Of a stretch of DNA of 44,445 nt, positions 10,645 through 19,679 are shown piece by piece (within the stretch, counting starts at the first letter, position 1; the number at the start of each line of letters is the position of its first letter). The stretch is from Phaeoceros laevis (lineage: Eukaryota > Anthocerotophyta > Anthocerotopsida > Notothyladales), in the NCBI GenBank assembly GCA_049999765.1, contig JBNGIQ010009558.1, forward strand, positions 1-44,445, read 5' to 3'. Below the pieces are notes generated by a model, which had not been told where the DNA came from, made no database searches, and saw only the letters and a program-made list of their open reading frames with translations. The translations under genes were made by a program, and so were the position numbers.

Positions 10645-11982
10645 ATGGCCATGGCCACGGCCAGGGCCGCACCTTGTGCCTCACTGGCTTTGGCCAATTC
10701 GACTTCAGGCAGATCGCAGTCCGAGTGCTCGATCTCGGAGAGAGCTCGGCTCTGTTCATGCCATCTGCCTCCGGCTTCGGTGTCCTTTCGATCTAGAAGC
10801 TTCCGGGGAGGGCCAGTGCGGAGATTTACTTGCCATGCCTCTGAGAATGATGCTTACGACAGATTGAACAAGATGGCGGAGGATGCCAAGAAGAAGGCTG
10901 GAGATGCCGCCAAGACCTTCACCTCAAAAGCTGAAGAGGTATTGAATGATGCCAAGCGGAAAGCTGCGAGGTTTCAGGATACCAACGACCTCAAAGGGAA
11001 AGCTGCCAAGGCTGCGAGGCAAGCAAATCAGAGGCTTGAAGAACTGGGCTATGATGTAAGGAAGCAGGCTGTGCGATGGGATCGTGAGTACGGGTTTTCA
11101 GAAAAAGCTGATCAAGCTAGGGAGTATGCCCAGGAACAGGCACAGAACTTCGACAAGCAGCTAAACCTACGGCAAAGATTTCGGAACTTCCAGTCGGAGT
11201 TTCGTCTGAGGTGGCCCAAGGTATGCACTCCCCTCCTCTGCAATTACTTATATCCAATGACTCATCATTGGAGCTTCTTGTTTTAATGATGAAGATTGGC
11301 AGGAAGGAAGCTCTAGATCACTGGCCTGTAGTAGTAGAAATGAGGCATACGGCCAGCTGAAATGATAATGCCTGATTTTGGCATGTGCAGTTCAGGAGAA
11401 ACTTGAACATCTTCTTGGATACTTCTGTTGGCAAGGCAGTGGCTGTGAGCCCCCTATACCCTGTGGCAGTTTTTGAAGTTGATACAGATTTTGGGTTGTT
11501 TCGTGATGTTTGTGAAGTTCATGGAAGAGCTGACCAGTGCCCATTGTCATCTGCAGACTCTGTTCTTTGCGTGGTTTGTCCTGTCTGGCTGGTTCTTTAG
11601 GCTATTTTTCTACTCAGTTTGGCTTCTTCCACTGGCCGCTCCTTTGCTTATCGGATCACTGTCAAAGAATCTCGTTGTGGAGGTTAGTATGTCATTTTGC
11701 AAGCTGCTGGTTTTAACATCTTTACTATTGATGTTTGCTCCCAAAACTGCAAGTGCCTTCATTGTAAGTGGCGTTAGCTACATGATGAGACATGTTGCTG
11801 AGGACATATTGCGTTCTTTATGACAGGGAGCGTGCCCTGCATGTGGTACGAGGTATGTTGGCAGTCGGGCTCAGGTTGTCGTCTGCCAAAGGTGTAGAGG
11901 CGTAGTTTGGCAGCCTCGACAGGATTTTTCTAAAGACAAGGCAGTTGATCCAACCATCATCGACATCGACCTGGATCAATAA
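10645..11982 (+). CDS. Predicted plastid membrane protein: coiled-coil region, membrane helices, C-terminal zinc ribbon
   Basis: Four exons: 10645-11220, 11391-11444, 11557-11682 and 11827-11982, all in phase 0, giving 303 residues. Residues 1-70 are Ser/Arg-rich with few acids and resemble a chloroplast transit peptide. Residues about 75-180 are rich in Ala/Lys/Glu helices (LNKMAEDAKKKAGDAAKTF, LKGKAAKAARQANQRLEEL), like apolipoprotein/LEA-type amphipathic helices. Exon 3 encodes a hydrophobic stretch (LFFAWFVLSGWFFRLFFYS, then WLLPLAAPLLIGSL) that should span the membrane. Exon 4 carries CPACGTRYVG and VVCQRCRGVVW, two CxxC pairs forming a zinc ribbon. The exon 2 donor (GCT-GTGAGC) is the least certain boundary. 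I recognise the architecture as a conserved plant type but cannot name a characterised member. Confidence 0.75.
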
Positions 11983-12177
11983 TAGAAGGGAGTACTCCAG
12001 CTTTGTGTAACTGTATCTGCCTGGAAAACCGACGAAATGTTGGCGGCATTTGGTTTAAAGGTTTGTAAAGAGAAGTTGAGACGGTTCCTTTAGCCGGAGA
12101 ACTGCTTTCCAGGGGGTTATGAGGACCGCAATTCGTTTCGTTCTTGCATAGTCCTGGGTTTGCAGGTAGCCTCAGGC

Positions 12178-13636
12178 TTACTCTACGAAATATGTCCTTA
12201 TCTTTTCACTGGGGGTCAAGCCCTTCATCTCCATCTCCTTCAACACTTCCTTGGCTTTGCCCCAACGCTCCTGCTTGCAGTGGAGCTTGATCACGACATC
12301 ATAGATGTCGAGAGTAGGAGAAAACCCATCTGACTTCATTCGACTGTACATCTTGGCTGCCATGGGCAGGTCCTCCAAGTGCCCTAGTACTCTCATCACC
12401 ACTCTGTAGCCCATGAGATCCAACGGGCAATTTGCTTGTTCCATATCCCAAACCACCGCCGCAGCAGCTCTGTACTTCCTTGCCCTTTCCCGGACCGAGA
12501 TGAGGGCAGTATACATCACCACATTCGGCTGTAAACCTCTCGCCTTGAAACTATCGAAAAATGCTTCCGCGGTCTCTGCAAGCCCCATCTTGCTGCAGGC
12601 AACCATCACCGCCGAGCTGTCCTCTAACCCGAGACGCAGATCCTTGTTCTCCATCGTTTCCAGCAAATGAAGGACCAGGTTTTGAAATCCTTGTCTGCTA
12701 GCCTCCACAATGAGCTTGGCAAAAACGGGGCCGGCATCAAAACCCAAGCCTTCCCGCTCAACCTTCTCCAACACCATGAGCGCACCCTCGAACTTTCCAG
12801 CTTCAGCCAGCGCCACTGCCAAAGTCCGGCACACCAGCCCCGGATTGTCCTGCACACACTCCGCCAGCTCGCAAGCGCATTTCACCTCGCCGGCCTGGAC
12901 CATGACCTGAATCACAGCGCACAGGGCTATGTCATCAGGGAAGAGGCGCGAGTCCCCCACCTTCTCCAGCCACCTGAAAACCTCGGCAGCTCGACCGGCA
13001 GCCTTCATCTGGCCCAACTCGCTGATGATCCTGGCCACATCAAACCTCCCCAACCGCTGCNNNNNNNNNNNNNNNNNNNNNNNNNNNNNNNNNNNNNNNN
13101 NNNNNNNNNNNNNNNNNNNNNNNNNNNNNNNNNNNNNNNNNNNNNNNNNNNNNNNNNNNNACATTCCCGTCCAGAACCTCTCCCACGCCATCCCCTGGTG
13201 CCAGGTCCCGGATACTGGCGGCCAGACCAGGCGCCGGATTGTCACGGGGACCTGGCAGCTGCCGGTTCCTCAGCTCACGCCTCTGCCGAGGCCGCGGAAG
13301 ATGGGCAGGCCGTGGCAGCCTGTGCGGCATGTTGAAGGGCAACTTGCGATCATCCTCCGGCCTGGGGACATTGGCCACGGATGCGAAGAAGTCATCTCCT
13401 GTCTTACCTTCCAGCTTCTGAGCTGCTCCATCAACGGCCCGCTTTGAGTCTCCAGAGTGAGTTACGGCCACAGCCAAGAGCGAACCAGTCCGTGCGACCC
13501 GCACCTGCCTTCCGCGTGGGGCAGCTGCACAGATTGCTTGGCAGGTGCATCTTTTCTTAGCGCTGAGAACCGGCGGTGTGGTCGGGAGTTGCATCGCCCC
13601 AATACTGGTCCGCAGCCAGTTAGCCAGTTCTTTCAA
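12178..13636 (-). CDS. Pentatricopeptide repeat (PPR) protein, interrupted by an assembly gap
   Basis: Minus strand. The N-terminal part (from 13636 or the inner ATG at 13594) reads MQLPTTPPVLSAKKRCTCQA and is Arg/Pro-rich, as in an organelle transit peptide. It stays open to the gap edge at 13161. After 100 N the frame resumes at 13060 and ends at the stop at 12178. This 294-residue part holds tandem PPR motifs, for example VVMYTALISVRERARKYRAA, PMAAKMYSRMKSDGFSPTL and DIYDVVIKLHCKQERWGKA. The two halves are in different frames if the gap is exactly 100 bases, so the true gap must differ in length or hide an intron. PPR proteins bind organellar RNA in plastids or mitochondria. No E or DYW domain is seen, so it appears to be P-class. 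Confidence 0.82.
13061..13160. other. Assembly gap (100 N)
   Basis: Exactly 100 undetermined bases, the conventional placeholder for a gap of unknown length. It lies inside the PPR coding region and accounts for the frame change across it. Confidence 0.99.
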
Positions 13637-13693
13637 CCTCGTAGTGGTGACTAGTACTGTGAATATTAAATTGTTTCTCCTTAATTATGTGTG

Positions 13694-13765
13694 GGATCCG
13701 TGGCGCAATGGTAGCGCGTCTGACTCCAGATCAGAAGGTTGCGTGTTCGATTCACGTCGGGTTCA
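13694..13765 (+). tRNA. tRNA-Trp (anticodon CCA)
   Basis: A 72-base cloverleaf begins GGATCCGTGGCGCAATGG and ends GTTCGATTCACGTCGGGTTCA. The acceptor arms pair with the family's usual wobble. The anticodon stem TCTGA/TCAGA encloses the loop CTCCAGA, placing CCA at 13719-13721 region of the loop (bases 13726-13728 by count from the line start). The sequence is the standard plant nuclear tRNA-Trp. No intron, and no encoded CCA tail, as expected for a nuclear gene. It supplies tryptophan in cytosolic translation. Confidence 0.96.
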
Positions 13766-13788
13766 TTGCCTCCAGGATCTGAGGCAAG

Positions 13789-13915
13789 ATTTTGCTTGAA
13801 CCAGCTCATCCCTGAGGTCCCCGAGCAAAGCCTGACCGGAGGCACCAGAAATCAGTCCCCCGACCAAATGCTCCTTGCAAACCGCAACAGCAGCAATGAG
13901 CCAGTACAGAATTGC
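13789..13915. repeat. 127-base copy of an intron segment, next to tRNA-Trp
   Basis: Matches 17350-17476 in the same orientation at 125 of 127 positions. It starts 24 bases after the tRNA. In the gene at 16.7-17.7 kb the matching piece lies inside an intron. On the minus strand both copies are open in one frame (including ISGASGQ and LGDLRDELVQAK), so the piece may instead be a former exon. Confidence 0.9.
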
Positions 13916-13925
13916 AGGATTGCCC

Positions 13926-13955
13926 CGGGCACAATGGAGGTGGCCATTGTGCCCG
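13926..13955. other. Perfect 12-base inverted repeat (hairpin)
   Basis: CGGGCACAATGG and CCATTGTGCCCG are separated by six bases. It lies just beyond the copied intron segment. No T-run follows on either strand. Function unknown. Confidence 0.6.
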
Positions 13956-14834
13956 AGAAATTCAAAGCTACCGGGAGGTGAAGTTTTTTCACTCTTGAAA
14001 CGTAGAAGAATATGGAATCACCGGAAGTTTCTAAAAACCAACCTAAACCCCTAAACCCTAATTTTTCGATTGTTGACAAAGTCCCGATGGCCCGTCACGC
14101 TGCCAACCCTCTTCCCGAGCTACGGAGATGTTGCCAAGATCCCTTGCACCCTGCCAGGCATGAGCAAATGTGAGAAGGAAGCGATTCTTACGTCTCATTC
14201 CCAATTCCGCTTTTAAAAGTTTTAGAAGCGGCCAGTAAGTAGCGGAAGGGAATGAGAATCTACCTCGCCAGCTACAAACTGGGGCATCATTTGAAGCCAT
14301 GCATATGGAGACAGGAGCGCGTCCGGAGGACGATATCCAGCCTGACTACCAGAAGACATCTTTAAAATGCAAAGCTGCTCCGCAAGTTCAGAACAGGGAT
14401 CCGAATCTGCCTCGGAGAAATGAATCTGGTCTTACCTCAAAGCCAATTTGTAACGAGGCCACAACACCCACCCTCCAGGTTGAGTTTGTTGTCAAGACTG
14501 AGGATGTCTAGGCTAAGGCTCTCGCAGCAGAAGCCTCCTTCAAGTACGTTATTCTCAGCCTAGTCTTAGCGTGGTTTAGGAAGCAAACTACACGGTGGTA
14601 TCCGACAGTGAGAGTGAGGGAGTTCCTACTCCAAGGACTAGGCTCTCCTTCACACACTTGTAAGGCGTTTGCGTGTAAAAGAAAGACGAGCTCGCTTTGA
14701 ATTGGTCACAGACCACGAACGAAGAAGAAACACTTCCATTCCAAGATCCATGGTCATTTGCTAAAGTTTGTTTCAAGTGTTTCACATAAATACATCACAT
14801 AAATACATCGGGATCGACAGGTAGAACTTAGAAG
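13956..14834. other. Intergenic region with an imperfect fold-back
   Basis: No gene is supported. It holds a plant telo-box-like stretch (aaaccctaa near 14050) and a fold-back at 14193-14256, whose arms tctcattcccaattccgct and agcggaagggaatgaga pair with small bulges. One 70-codon open frame at 14299-14511 has no recognisable features and is not called. Confidence 0.4.
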
Positions 14835-15134
14835 TCAGTCATCAACAAAGAATATCAGTCCGGTGTAAAGGAAGGAGCGAACTCCCCATGGATCCAAAGC
14901 CTTATGGACGAATTTGATTACGTGAAATTGAGCACTCCTCCGAGTCGTCCATGGCCACTCCAACCTCTCTGGTCCTCTCCAGAGGTCCTTGGTTAGAAGA
15001 ATCTCCTCAAGCCTCTTCTCCACGCCTGGCTTGCAAGTGCGAGTAATCTTGTTACCCGACTGGTGGTTACAAACGACGTCCATCTCACGTGCTCCGACTG
15101 CGGTCCCCCTCTCTGTTGTACATCTTATCTTCAA
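14835..15134 (-). pseudogene. Partial tandem copy of the SAWADEE gene's 3' end
   Basis: The minus-strand translation contains MDVVCNHQSGNKITRTCKPGV, then EKRLEEI, parallel to MDIVYNYQRSCNKIIRTFRP and LENELVEG in the SAWADEE gene just upstream. Only the last part of the domain is duplicated. The preceding tudor-like half and Cys cluster are absent, so it is probably a non-functional fragment or an alternative terminal exon. Confidence 0.55.
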
Positions 15135-15195
15135 AGAAAATCAGTTGGATGAAGGATAGAACCCCCTACAGGTCCGAAGCCTCAAGGACGACGTC

Positions 15196-15699
15196 TTAAT
15201 GTGACATTGCGCACACGTCCTCTACTCCCACCTCTATGCTGCCCTCCACAAGCTCGTTCTCCAGACTTGGCCTGAATGTGCGAATTATCTTATTACACGA
15301 CCGCTGATAATTGTAAACGATGTCCATCTTGTACAGCCTAACCTGGAATTTGCAATTGCACTTGCCCCCACTAGTACTGCCCTTGCAATTGACTTCCACT
15401 AGTTTGGCGTCATACCATGCCTCTGCGTCCTGCCTCGAGTGCTGCAGGGCAGGGTGGGCGACAAATACGACACAGTCATCTCCAGGGGAGATCTTCTTAA
15501 TATGCTTGCACGTTTTGCTGGAAAACGTGCGGGACCTGCGGCGGATGTGTTCCATGTTCACCAGCTCGTCTTCCTCGTCGGTGAAGTTCTTGAAATGAAT
15601 TTTATATATTCCTTGGCCAACTTTCTCCACTACCTTGCAATCCCACCAAGAGCCTACCGACATAGCCTCAAGTCGCTGTCTCCGTGGCTTCCGAGCCAT
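15196..15699 (-). CDS. SAWADEE-domain protein (SHH1/DTF1-like chromatin reader domain)
   Basis: A 167-residue protein starting at the ATG at 15699-15697; a longer open frame upstream has no ATG and enters a minisatellite. Residues about 18-50 (WWDCKVVEKVGQGIYKIHF, then TDEEDELVNMEHIRRRS) form the tandem-tudor-like first half. The second half has DAEAWYDAKLVEV and KCNCKFQVRLYK, the Cys-x-Cys of the SAWADEE zinc site. In Arabidopsis SHH1 this domain binds histone H3 with K9 methylation and unmodified K4, and recruits Pol IV for RNA-directed DNA methylation. No homeodomain is present here, so this is a stand-alone SAWADEE protein, or one whose other exons lie elsewhere. Histone binding is inferred from the fold only. 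Confidence 0.75.
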   Translation of the reverse strand: MARKPRRQRLEAMSVGSWWDCKVVEKVGQGIYKIHFKNFTDEEDELVNMEHIRRRSRTFSSKTCKHIKKISPGDDCVVFVAHPALQHSRQDAEAWYDAKLVEVNCKGSTSGGKCNCKFQVRLYKMDIVYNYQRSCNKIIRTFRPSLENELVEGSIEVGVEDVCAMSH

Positions 15700-15752
15700 A
15701 CCTCCAGGAAACCAGGTCGAGACAGCACTCCCAAGATTAGAGATCACGCAAG

Positions 15753-15824
15753 CAGATTAGAGATCGCGTACAGATTAGAGATCGCGTACAGATTAGAGAT
15801 CGCGTACAGATTAGAGATCGCGTA
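15753..15824. repeat. 18-base minisatellite, four perfect copies
   Basis: Unit cagattagagatcgcgta repeated four times without change, preceded at 15732-15750 by a degenerate unit. It lies 33-125 bases upstream of the SAWADEE start codon, so in its promoter or 5' leader. Confidence 0.95.
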
Positions 15825-16735
15825 AGCAGAGCTCAACGAAGTGACTACCTCAAATGCAACTATAATGGCAAATATAATGACAACACTAATGGCCTTCCTT
15901 CAAACCCTAGGAAGAATTGGGGATTCTAGGCCATTCTTCATTCGTTCTAACTTAATAAGCTTGTAGCCTCTAGTTTACTTGTTCCCCAAGTAGAACCCCT
16001 GCTCCTCCAATACTGAAAGGCATTGCAGAGTGTCAGCACGTTACACTGTCAGCCATTCTGCTACGGTGCCAAAACCAGAGAGGAGAGAGCATTCAGTTGC
16101 GAAGTGATTACCGGAGCAAATTTTGGCCGCCGAGGTCCTGAGAGAATATCGTGCACTGTGGCAACGATCCAATGTGAGCTCAGCCTGCATACTCGAAGGT
16201 TTCTGCTGTGACAATTCCCTGGACCGAGAACCTGGACGCTCCCAAAGATGGTGGCAGAGATGTAGTGGGGTTCCAACAGTCTAAACGCATACCTGAAAAA
16301 GATTCGGCAATCCAGGACATTAGGCCCTCGTCGTTAGTGAAGTAACAGGATCCCTTGATCCAATGTTTAATATGCCACAGTACCTCGAGGATTGTGAAGC
16401 TGCGTACACTACCGAGGCCTTCACATCATAGCTGTGGATATGTTCCCGCACCTCCCTGACCAAACATTCCACTTGGGCGAGGTTTAGATATTTCTCGCCA
16501 TCCATCCTTGAAAGACCAGTACAGTACACCCTGATATGCCAAAAAATAGTTAGTGCAAGATGATGAAATAAACTGGACACAAAGCAACATGACGGTGACA
16601 ACTGCTGGCTTACGGTTGCAGTTTTGCTGCTGAGACGTCTTGGGCTACACAAAATTCAGGAGTGAGCTGCAAGCAGGTGTGATGAAGCGTGGTGTTAGCT
16701 TATATAGGGTAAGCAGTCCCAGCAACATGGAAAAT
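15825..16735. other. Intergenic region, possible extra 3' exons of the coiled-coil gene
   Basis: On the minus strand, 16640-16345 contains intron-like signals (GTAAGC at about 16612, CAG at about 16533). A frame reads MDGEKYLNLAQVECLVREVREH. It could be a downstream exon of the gene at 16736-17678, but phases do not join cleanly. Nothing else is recognised. Confidence 0.35.
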
Positions 16736-17678
16736 CTAGCCAGAAACTGAAAAGAAGGAAACCTTGGCACTTAGAGATTCCATGGAGCGAGGATCTAGAT
16801 GGATATCCAAATCACGTTGAGGGCCAAGGTTCTCAGGGGTATGCCCTCTGCTTTGCAAAGCGTGTGACAAGTTGGTCATTGTGAACTTAAAATGCGCATC
16901 AGCCATGTCTGTCACAGTAAACCCGGTGTACCGAGCTACAAGCTTATCCATTGCGGTCAACCTGATGAGAGACAACATGTAAGTACAGTAGGTAACAAAG
17001 ACCTTATGCAAAACAGTGACGGGAGTGGCGCCATATCAAGGAACCAGCAAAGCATTACAAGGTCCATCAGCGGGAAGCACCTATCCTGTTGTGCTGCCAT
17101 CGGTTGATGGTCTTGTTGAATATGTTGCCGTTCCCTAAGCTGTCTTTGAAATCTCTCCAGCTTAAAGTCAACAAAAGAAAGCAGATAAATGGACAATATG
17201 GCCATGTCAGCACAAAGGGCTGATCCATGGGCAGTTGGAATCACCTCAGCCTCTGCCAGCTTGGCGTCTTTTCCATCCGCTGCAAGCTCTGCTTCAACTT
17301 CGCGCAATCTATTAGAGGTTTCAGTCTGGCTTGCTTGTCAGTCAATCACATTTTGCTTGAACTAGCTCATCCCTGAGGTCCCCGAGCGAAGCCTGACCGG
17401 AGGCACCAGAAATCAGTCCCCCGACCAAATGCTCCTTGCAAACCGCAACAGCAGCAATGAGCCAGTACAGAATTGCTCACCTCTAAATGTTGAACACTAG
17501 TTCTGCTGCACTGCGCAGCCTCCAGTTCAGCTGCTTGAGTGACCTCCTGAAAATGAGCTCGGCAACCGTCCAGCTTCTCCTCGTTCCCTGACAAGCTCTC
17601 AGGTCTCTGCCGAAACTCTGCCAGGGGTAACATCTGCTCAGCCGCGAGCCTAACCCCTCCATCCCTCGGCCTGGCCAT
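16736..17678 (-). CDS. Unrecognised coiled-coil protein, three exons (C-terminus uncertain)
   Basis: Proposed exons are 17678-17481, 17325-17081 and 16961-16736, with GT-AG introns of 155 and 119 bases, giving about 222 residues. The start is MARPRDGGVRLAAEQ. The middle is rich in heptad-like Glu/Leu/Ala: KLDGCRAHFQEVTQAAELEA, then TETSNRLREVEAELAADGK, and later KLERFQRQLRERQHIQQD. Exon 3 reads AMDKLVARYTGFTVTDMADA. The architecture suits a structural or cytoskeletal adaptor, but I do not recognise the family. Intron 1 contains the 127 bases that also occur at 13789-13915. That segment is open in frame and could be an extra exon. If exon 3 is spliced before its stop, more exons would follow to about 16345. 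Confidence 0.5.
17350..17476. repeat. 127-base segment shared with 13789-13915
   Basis: See the copy beside tRNA-Trp. Here it occupies most of the first intron of the coiled-coil gene; two bases differ. Confidence 0.9.
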
Positions 17679-17989
17679 CACTGGATGCACCGAACCCGCG
17701 ACCAGATCTCAACAGAAGAGTTTAAGGCCTTGTGCAGGCAAGCAAAAGACATTTCTGGCGGGAACGAGGGGTTTGAAAGTGAACGTCCGCCCGGGCCGAA
17801 GCTGGGTCGCCGGGTGGAGGCTCGGGCACAAAGCGAGCGTACAGCATTATTGGAGGCACGGGCGTGAAGACTGATGACGAACTGCGTGACAAACCGAGCG
17901 CCGCGCCACGACAGACCCGGGTTTTCCGTCGTAGGTCCTAATAGGGGGTCTCAAACTTAAATAAATTTCCATGCACAGCCGGACTGATG
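17679..17989. other. Spacer between the coiled-coil gene and the LINE
   Basis: The 5' flank of the minus-strand coiled-coil gene and the insertion site of the LINE. I found no target-site duplication and no coding signal. Confidence 0.4.
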
Positions 17990-19530
17990 TGCAAATCATC
18001 TCAGCGGTGCTTCCTAAATTGGACTATGTGAGCTACGTGTGGTTCAATGGTGGAACTACCCATATCAAGATTCTTGACAGGGTATAGCGGGCGGCTTGCA
18101 AGGCTATTACAAGTGTTTTCTGTACGACTTCGACTGAGGCCCTCGAATTTGAGGCTTATTTGCTTCTTACGGCATTACGCCTTCAATGTCAATCCCTCCA
18201 GGCCTGTGCTCGTATTCTTTCTTCTCCCCCAAGTCACCTTATTCACCGGATCTTTGATCCTCCCGTTCGCGCTAAACGTCGTCCCCCGTCCAAGCGGGGT
18301 CGTTTCACTTTACTAACTCACTCCCCCTTCTTCTCAACCCTTTGCCTCCCAGAGTCAACCTCTCTAGAAACAATCCACCCACGCCTGCTCCCTCCTTGGC
18401 TCCCTCTTCCCTCCCTCCTATCTCCTCGTATCCTTGCTTCGCCTGAGGAAGCAATTGCCTCCCACTCTTCTCTCTACCCTGTCCCTCACTCTCTTTCAAT
18501 ATATACAGATGGCTCCCTCCTCGACAACAAAGCAGCTGGTGCTGCGGTCTACTACTTCCAAGAGCAACTAGTGCATCAATTCTCTTTCGGCCGTGGCCAC
18601 TTTGGTGGCATCTATGACATAGAACTCCTCGCTATTGTTAAGGTTCTGCTTTCTTTACCCTCTATCCTCCTCACTCTTTCTCATGTTCGCTCGATAACCA
18701 TCTTCTCTGATAATCAGGCTGCCATTTCCTCTCTTCTCGATGTCTCAGCTTGCTCTGGTCAAAGCTCCTCCATGACCGCTCTTGTTGCTGTTCAATCCCT
18801 TCTCCATTCCCACCCTCACATCTCTCTGCTTCTCCACTGGATCCCGGGCCACCGCAAGATTGTTGGAAACGAAGTTGCTGATTTGCTAGCTAAAGCGGCT
18901 ACCCTTCTCCTTGTGGCTGAAGTAGATCAGGTTTTAACCAAATCACGGGCATTTCAAATCATCAACTCCTCTATGCTCTCCAGATGACATCATATGTGGA
19001 CGTCTTCTTCTAAGGCATCTGCCTTGAAACAGGTGGTGGGGAGTGGTCCATCACTGTCCGTGCTTAAGCGCCTGGCTGTTCATGAGAGACGCATCTCCTC
19101 CTTCCTCACCCAACTTCGGACTGGCCACATGGCCATTGGGACTTACTTCTGTCGCTTCAACATTCCAGGCTCGCCGTTTTGTCGCAAATGCGGGGTTGCG
19201 GAGGAGACTCGGACTCACATCCTCGACAAATGCCTCGCCACTCGCTCAGTGTGGTTGCGAATCTTCAAGGGGTCCTTCCCTTGCCTTCATCAATTACTCA
19301 ACAACCCAACACTTCAACAACAATTGGTCTCTTATTTTCTCTGCTTGGTGATTATCTTTAGAAAACTTTCCTTTTTAGCTTGCTCATAATTCACTTCCTC
19401 TAGGGGTGTCATCATAGTTAAGTCATCTTTTTAGTTGTAGCTTAGGCTTACACTCTTGGTGTTCTTTATTCTCCTGTTTGGCGTCATAGCCTCATGGCTG
19501 CATACGCCTAATGAACAAACAAACAAACTA
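17990..19530 (+). mobile_element. 5'-truncated LINE retrotransposon with RNase H domain
   Basis: One reading frame runs from about 17990 to the stop at 19389, broken only by two in-frame stops (TAG at 18085, TGA at 18985). It starts in the thumb region after the reverse transcriptase (LPKLDYVSYVWFNGG, AACKAITSVFCTTSTEALEFE). An RNase H domain with all four acidic positions follows: IYTDGSL, DIELLAI, FSDNQAA and GNEVADLLAK, plus LHWIPGH. A C-terminal Cys/His cluster closes it (FCRKCGVAEETRTHILDKCL). The reverse transcriptase itself and the first ORF are missing, as is usual after incomplete target-primed insertion. The tail ends in an (acaa)n-type repeat near 19511-19530. Only two stops suggest a fairly recent insertion. 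Confidence 0.88.
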
Positions 19531-19679
19531 ACTGATGTGGTTAGGCGATGCTTGCAGGGTCCTTTTCAGACTGGAGTACTGGCACATCAAAGATAATCAA
19601 ACTGCGCTCTTATTCCGATCCTTATTGAAAGAACACATAACGGGCCCTAAGAGCCCTTCAAAGTTGAAACCCTAACTCG

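Noticed and set aside
14040-14062. Telomere-type repeats (ctaaaccc, aaaccctaa)
   Set aside because: Only two imperfect units; a common plant telo-box and not a telomere or interstitial telomeric array.
14299-14511. 70-codon plus-strand open frame
   Set aside because: No family features, no splice support and no homologous copy in the window.
19637-19655. Similarity to the hairpin of the piggyBac-like element (taacgggccctaa)
   Set aside because: Only about 13 bases match and there are no terminal repeats or TTAA borders.
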